This document shows, in pieces, positions 7,767-9,936 of a stretch of DNA of 9,936 bases. Under the pieces are notes generated by a model. That model did no database searches. It was not told the DNA's origin and saw only the letters and a program-made list of their open reading frames with translations. The position numbers and the translations under genes were made by a program. Origin of the DNA: Bacteroidales bacterium. Its GTDB lineage: Bacteria > Bacteroidota > Bacteroidia > Bacteroidales > Muribaculaceae. Location: the NCBI GenBank assembly GCA_004557195.1, contig SFER01000069.1, positions 1-9,936 of the forward strand. Direction: 5' to 3'. The number at the start of each line of letters is the position of its first letter. Positions within the stretch are counted from its first letter, which is position 1.

Positions 7767-7826
7767 TATTTGCTATAAAAAATATTTTTGTAAAGATAAT
7801 CAAAAAAACAGGAAGTATAGCAAATA
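7767..7826. repeat. Perfect 11-bp inverted repeat upstream of the PstS-like gene
   Basis: TATTTGCTATA (7767-7777) and its exact reverse complement TATAGCAAATA (7816-7826) are separated by 38 bases of AT-rich DNA. The pair lies about 40-100 bases upstream of the putative -7 box. It could be a two-site operator or a long-loop hairpin, but in such AT-rich DNA chance is not excluded. Confidence 0.45.
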
Positions 7827-7919
7827 GGATGCCTCAATTATAAAATCTTAACTCAATAATGCGAAAAAGCCCACATTCCCCACCAATCCCCACTCCCCGC
7901 CGTGCACACGCCGCGCAAC

Positions 7920-7934
7920 CGGGCGCCGCGCCCG
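7920..7934. repeat. GC palindrome
   Basis: CGGGCGC, one central base, then GCGCCCG: a perfect 7-bp dyad within a C-rich stretch (7890-7940). No U-tract follows on either strand, so a terminator is unlikely. Confidence 0.6.
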
Positions 7935-7967
7935 CCCCAGCCTCCTATCTCTGCAAAAAATAGAATC

Positions 7968-8000
7968 GCCTATTAGCACTATTGAGCCTATTAGCACTAT
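7968..8000. repeat. Perfect 15-bp direct repeat with 18-bp period
   Basis: GCCTATTAGCACTAT occurs at 7968-7982 and again at 7986-8000, separated by TGA. This is the AT-richer island inside the GC-rich block. Two copies of one unit at a period near two helical turns suit a tandem protein-binding site or a slippage product. Confidence 0.75.
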
Positions 8001-8040
8001 AAGTCACAAAAAAATAGCAGTAGCAGGTACGCAGCGCCTG

Positions 8041-8058
8041 CCCCTGCCCCTGCCCCTG
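8041..8058. repeat. Hexamer microsatellite (CCCCTG)x3
   Basis: Three perfect tandem copies of CCCCTG, preceded by a partial unit GCCTG (8036-8040). On the minus strand they read as CAGGGG and give the Gly-Ala/Gln-Gly runs seen in the spurious open frames. The unit could vary in number by slippage. Confidence 0.7.
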
Positions 8059-8095
8059 CGCCGAAGCGGAGACGATGCCCAAAGGCGGACATTTC

Positions 8096-8213
8096 CGCCA
8101 CCCCGGCAGGCGGTGGCAGCCGTGCGTAGCCCCGTATTTCGCCGACCTGGGCGTCGGCGACATGCGGGGTGCACCGAGCCCGTCCCCAATCGCCACCCCG
8201 GAGGCGGTGGCAG
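8096..8213. repeat. Near-identical GC-rich direct repeat pair
   Basis: The 24-base copy at 8096-8119 starts CGCCACCCCGGC and ends GGCGGTGGCAG. The 23-base copy at 8191-8213 differs only by one missing base (CCGGAGG against CCGGCAGG). Each copy is itself a dyad, GCCACC pairing with GGTGGC (8097-8102 with 8112-8117; 8192-8197 with 8206-8211). The copies flank the nested hairpin at 8122-8174. This arrangement resembles palindromic units of REP/BIME-like elements, though the family is not identified. Confidence 0.7.
8122..8174. other. Nested hairpin with three aligned stems
   Basis: The core stem CGCCGAC (8140-8146) pairs perfectly with GTCGGCG (8153-8159) around a six-base loop. Symmetric five-base internal loops separate it from an outer stem, CCCCG (8130-8134) with CGGGG (8165-8169). 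A further stem GTGC (8122-8125) pairs with GCAC (8171-8174). Sixteen pairs in register are unlikely by chance, although high GC content raises the background. Confidence 0.6.
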
Positions 8214-8250
8214 GCAGTCCGCATTCGATAGCACGCTCCACAACATCACA

Positions 8251-8365
8251 GGGGCGTACCGTTGGCACACATTCTGCATGAGTGGCTCACTCTATCCCGG
8301 CACAACTGAATTAGTGCCGGGGTTGCCAAGAGATAGAGAGGGATAGAGAGCCAAAGGTACGCCCC
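8251..8365. repeat. Long nested inverted repeat (imperfect 16-bp outer arms)
   Basis: GGGGCGTACCGTTGGC (8251-8266) is the reverse complement of 8350-8365 at 15 of 16 positions. Inside are two further dyads. CTCTATCC (8290-8297) pairs with GGATAGAG (8341-8348), and its first seven bases can instead pair with GATAGAG (8332-8338). CCCGGCAC (8296-8303) pairs with GTGCCGGG (8314-8321) around a ten-base loop. A small dyad GAGTG/CACTC (8280-8292) also occurs. GATAGAGAG is directly repeated at 8332 and 8342. The result is a ~115-base multi-stem structure with alternative pairings. Confidence 0.7.
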
Positions 8366-8416
8366 TCGAAGCAACCAAGTGAACCCTCCACCGAGCGCAG
8401 CGCACTCCATAAACAC

Positions 8417-8445
8417 AAAAAAGCGGGGCGCTGAGCGTCCCGCTT
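8417..8445 (-). terminator. Intrinsic terminator downstream of tonB
   Basis: On the minus strand AAGCGGGACGC and GCGCCCCGCTT (plus 8421-8431 with 8435-8445) form an 11-position stem with one C-A mismatch and a three-base loop, followed by a run of six T. It begins 24 bases after the tonB stop. This closes the exb/tonB transcript and separates it from the PstS-like and TPR genes. Confidence 0.75.
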
Positions 8446-8468
8446 ATATTGAGTGAAAAGAGTGTCGA

Positions 8469-9326
8469 TTAGTTGGCACCTTGGAGTTTGAAGGCAACAG
8501 GGAGAGTGTACCACACGTTCACTGCCTGACCGTTCATCTTACCCGGGATGAATTTCGGGAGGCTCTTAACAACGCGGATGGCTTCTTTGTCGAGGTCGCG
8601 GTCAACGCTACGAACGACTTTCACTTCACCGATTGCTCCGGTTTTGGTTACAACGAATTGAACGATTACGCGTCCTTGAACATTGTTTTCGATTGCCATT
8701 GCAGGGTATTGGATGTGCGAGCTGAGGTATTTCATAAGTTCGGCATCACCACCCGGGTATTGAGGCATCTGTTCTACAGAGCGGAATACTTCTTCTTTTT
8801 CGGGTTTCTTCTCTTCAACGATAACTTCGTTTTTGTGTTCGCGAACAACTGTACGGTCGTCGGTACCTTGGTCGAAGTTAGTCTGACCGAAAGCAGTTTG
8901 AGTTTCGGCAAGTTCGTCTTGAGATTTGATTTCATCTTCGGCAGTCACTTGGCTGTCATCTACGATAGCAAGTTCGGTAACCTTCACAGTGTTGAGGATT
9001 TCCTCGGGAAGAGCCTCGGGTTGTTCCATTTCAACCTTGGTGTTCTCTTCTTCGGGTTCTTCTTCTTCGGCAGCGGAGGTGTCGATAGTAACGAGTTCCT
9101 GGCTTGCTTCATCCTTGATATCGGCTTCGGCGATGATGCGTTGCACCTCTTGGAAAAGGAGTACAAGTCCCATGATAAGAGCGAGACCGATAACAACGAT
9201 AATCATAGACTTATTGTGACGACCGGCAGATTTCTGACGGAGTTCGTAAGCTCCATATTCTTTGTTGCGTCCTTCGAAAATCAGGTCGCGCCATTCTTTT
9301 GATGAAAGATCTACATCTTTAGCCAT
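8469..9326 (-). CDS. tonB: Energy transducer TonB
   Basis: This is a 285-residue inner-membrane protein that spans the periplasm and drives outer-membrane TonB-dependent transporters using energy from ExbB/ExbD. A cytoplasmic N-terminus (residues 1-40, with the motif WRDLIFEGRNKEYGAYELRQ common in Bacteroidetes TonB) precedes a single membrane helix (41-58). The linker (about 80-180) is strongly acidic with scattered Lys, unlike the Pro/Lys-rich linker of E. coli TonB, and is probably disordered. The TonB C-terminal domain covers about 187-283. It starts QMPQYPGGDAELMKYLSSHI, continues with QYPAMAIEN, VQGRVIVQFVVTKTGAIGEV and RVVKSLPKFIPG, and ends with VWYTLPVAFKL. All family hallmarks are present and the protein looks intact. 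It follows exbD by 40 bases, consistent with one transcript. The intrinsic terminator after the stop ends that transcript before the PstS-like gene. Confidence 0.95.
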   Translation of the reverse strand: MAKDVDLSSKEWRDLIFEGRNKEYGAYELRQKSAGRHNKSMIIVVIGLALIMGLVLLFQEVQRIIAEADIKDEASQELVTIDTSAAEEEEPEEENTKVEMEQPEALPEEILNTVKVTELAIVDDSQVTAEDEIKSQDELAETQTAFGQTNFDQGTDDRTVVREHKNEVIVEEKKPEKEEVFRSVEQMPQYPGGDAELMKYLSSHIQYPAMAIENNVQGRVIVQFVVTKTGAIGEVKVVRSVDRDLDKEAIRVVKSLPKFIPGKMNGQAVNVWYTLPVAFKLQGAN

Positions 9327-9366
9327 AATTCTTAAATTTAACGATTAAACATATACGACCAATCAC

Positions 9367-9936
9367 CTATTTTTTGAGATTACGAGCTTTCAGTTCCATC
9401 ATCATAGCCGAGTCGGTAGCATTGATACGGTCGATTTGATAACGGCTGATACTGTTGATCTGCATTTCGTCGAGAGCGCTGATAAGGTTTTCATACGAGG
9501 CGTTGGGAGTAGCCTTGATGATAACGATAGGACGTGTGAGAGTGGAGTCGTTACGGATTTCACGCGCACGTTTTTGATAGGTCTCATCGTCGATTTTTTT
9601 ATCGCGCCATTCTGCCTTGAGGACATTGATTTTTTCGATTACCTTGGTGTTACGATCGTGAAGGATGCGACGCAAGCCGCGAGTTTCACCATTCTCATTA
9701 CCGAGGAATTCGGTTTCCTGCATTTTGTTGGTAAAACGTTCCCAGCCCGCATCATAGTCAATATACTGAGTGCCGTCTGCATCGTGGAACGTTTCCTGGA
9801 TGCTCTTCATAAAATCACTGGCTTCTTTGTACTTTTCAAAGGAAATCAAAGGCATCAGCGCCGCAAAGCTGTTCCAGCCAAAGGGCGCGGGCCCCTTCCA
9901 GGGCAGCGCAGGCCGGATTGCCGCATTGCAGGCCCC
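9367..9936 (-). CDS. exbD: Biopolymer transporter ExbD/TolR family protein (N-terminus missing)
   Basis: ExbD is the TonB-complex subunit that, with ExbB, couples proton flow to TonB. The secure part is 162 residues from Met at 9855. Its C-terminal half matches the Bacteroidetes ExbD form: a GLRRILHDRN segment, a charged helix with KKIDDETYQKRAREIRND, then the periplasmic domain RPIVIIKATPNASYENLISA and LDEMQINSISRYQIDRI. The family's N-terminal membrane helix (VDMTPMVD-like, then LLTFFML) is not present. The frame stays open to the window edge for 27 more codons, so the gene is annotated as running off the end. Those codons (…KGPAPFGWNSFAAL) do not resemble ExbD and are much more GC-rich, so they may not belong to this gene. 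The tonB start lies 40 bases downstream, so the two are probably in one operon with exbB further upstream, outside the window. Confidence 0.85.
   Translation of the reverse strand, partial: GACNAAIRPALPWKGPAPFGWNSFAALMPLISFEKYKEASDFMKSIQETFHDADGTQYIDYDAGWERFTNKMQETEFLGNENGETRGLRRILHDRNTKVIEKINVLKAEWRDKKIDDETYQKRAREIRNDSTLTRPIVIIKATPNASYENLISALDEMQINSISRYQIDRINATDSAMMMELKARNLKK
9856..9936. other. GC-rich terminal segment, possible chimeric contig end
   Basis: The last 81 bases are about two-thirds G+C and contain runs such as GGGCGCGGGCCCC, while the adjoining exbD is near half. The segment encodes no ExbD-like membrane helix in the exbD frame. Other frames read plausibly as protein (minus, shifted by one: LEGARALWLEQLCGADA; plus: ISAAKLFQPKGAGPFQG). 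An assembly join to DNA from a GC-richer genome explains this best, but a real divergent N-terminus is not excluded. Confidence 0.5.

Larger units (their letters stand above)
7830..8416. other. Non-coding GC-rich block with hairpins and short repeats between tonB and the PstS-like gene
   Basis: About 780 bases (7689-8468) separate the PstS-like gene from tonB. The first 170 are very AT-rich promoter-like DNA. From about 7861 the composition switches to very GC-rich, especially 7890-7940 and 8030-8260. No frame looks like a real protein: the open frames on both strands are short, rich in Arg/Gly/Pro/Ala, overlap one another and lack recognisable domains. The block holds a GC palindrome (7920-7934), an 18-bp-period repeat (7968-8000), CCCCTG repeats (8041-8058) and a hairpin GGCGGA/TCCGCC (8084-8099). 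It also holds a near-identical repeat pair (8096-8119 and 8191-8213), a nested hairpin (8122-8174) and a long nested inverted repeat (8251-8365). It may be a dispersed intergenic repeat, a MITE-like element or a structured RNA. I cannot choose among these from one copy. Confidence 0.6.

Noticed and set aside
7968..8000. CRISPR array
   Set aside because: Only two repeat copies with a three-base gap and no cas genes.
7945..8268. Open frames of 75-107 codons on the minus strand and 68-77 codons on the plus strand in the GC-rich block
   Set aside because: They overlap on both strands, are low in complexity (Arg, Gly, Pro, Ala), owe their runs to CCCCTG repeats and hairpins, and show no domain or start signal.
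8030..8365. tmRNA, RNase P RNA, 6S RNA or a retron msr-msd
   Set aside because: No conserved core sequences of those RNAs were recognised, there is no tRNA-like CCA end, and no reverse transcriptase gene is in the window.

Overview
The window looks like a contig from a gut-type member of Bacteroidales. The basis is threefold. The proteins are Bacteroidetes-style: a TonB with an acidic linker, an ExbD of the type found in this phylum, secreted proteins ending in a sorting-domain-like tail, and tandem beta-rich surface modules. Several genes lack a Shine-Dalgarno and are preceded by -7 boxes matching the Bacteroidetes form TAnnTTTG. Codon use is moderate in GC with very AT-rich intergenic DNA. 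Muribaculaceae is my best guess at family level, but that is inference. No rRNA, tRNA, CRISPR array, transposase or phage gene was seen.

Left part (1-2340): a large secreted protein on the minus strand, at least 732 codons, running off the left end. It has a signal peptide and two divergent copies of a ~415-residue unit. A well-formed Bacteroidetes promoter lies just upstream.

Middle (2341-4812): a minus-strand membrane-anchored glycerophosphodiester phosphodiesterase is divergent from a two-gene plus-strand operon. The operon encodes a small secreted beta-rich protein and a secreted alpha/beta hydrolase of the cinnamoyl/feruloyl-esterase-like type, with ATGA overlap. The two operon proteins share a short N-terminal beta motif. 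A strong bidirectional terminator (4757-4790) separates this operon from the convergent minus-strand genes.

Right part (4813-9936): minus-strand genes in the order exbD (incomplete), tonB, a PstS-like binding protein, and a TPR protein. These resemble the Bacteroidales envelope-energisation cluster in which ExbB/ExbD/TonB genes sit with a PstS-like and a TPR gene. ExbD and TonB convert proton-motive force into work on outer-membrane TonB-dependent transporters; the PstS-like and TPR proteins are periplasmic partners of unknown exact role. Two features are unusual. The PstS-like protein carries two extra N-terminal membrane segments ahead of an internal lipoprotein-type signal. The cluster is also cut between tonB and the PstS-like gene by a terminator and about 780 bp of non-coding DNA, most of it a GC-rich block full of hairpins and short repeats.

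The last ~80 bases are far more GC-rich than the exbD gene they adjoin and do not encode the expected ExbD N-terminus. A chimeric contig end is a real possibility. I did not find a convincing new multi-gene system. The best candidates for novelty are the GC-rich hairpin block at about 7,861-8,400 and the fused PstS-like protein.
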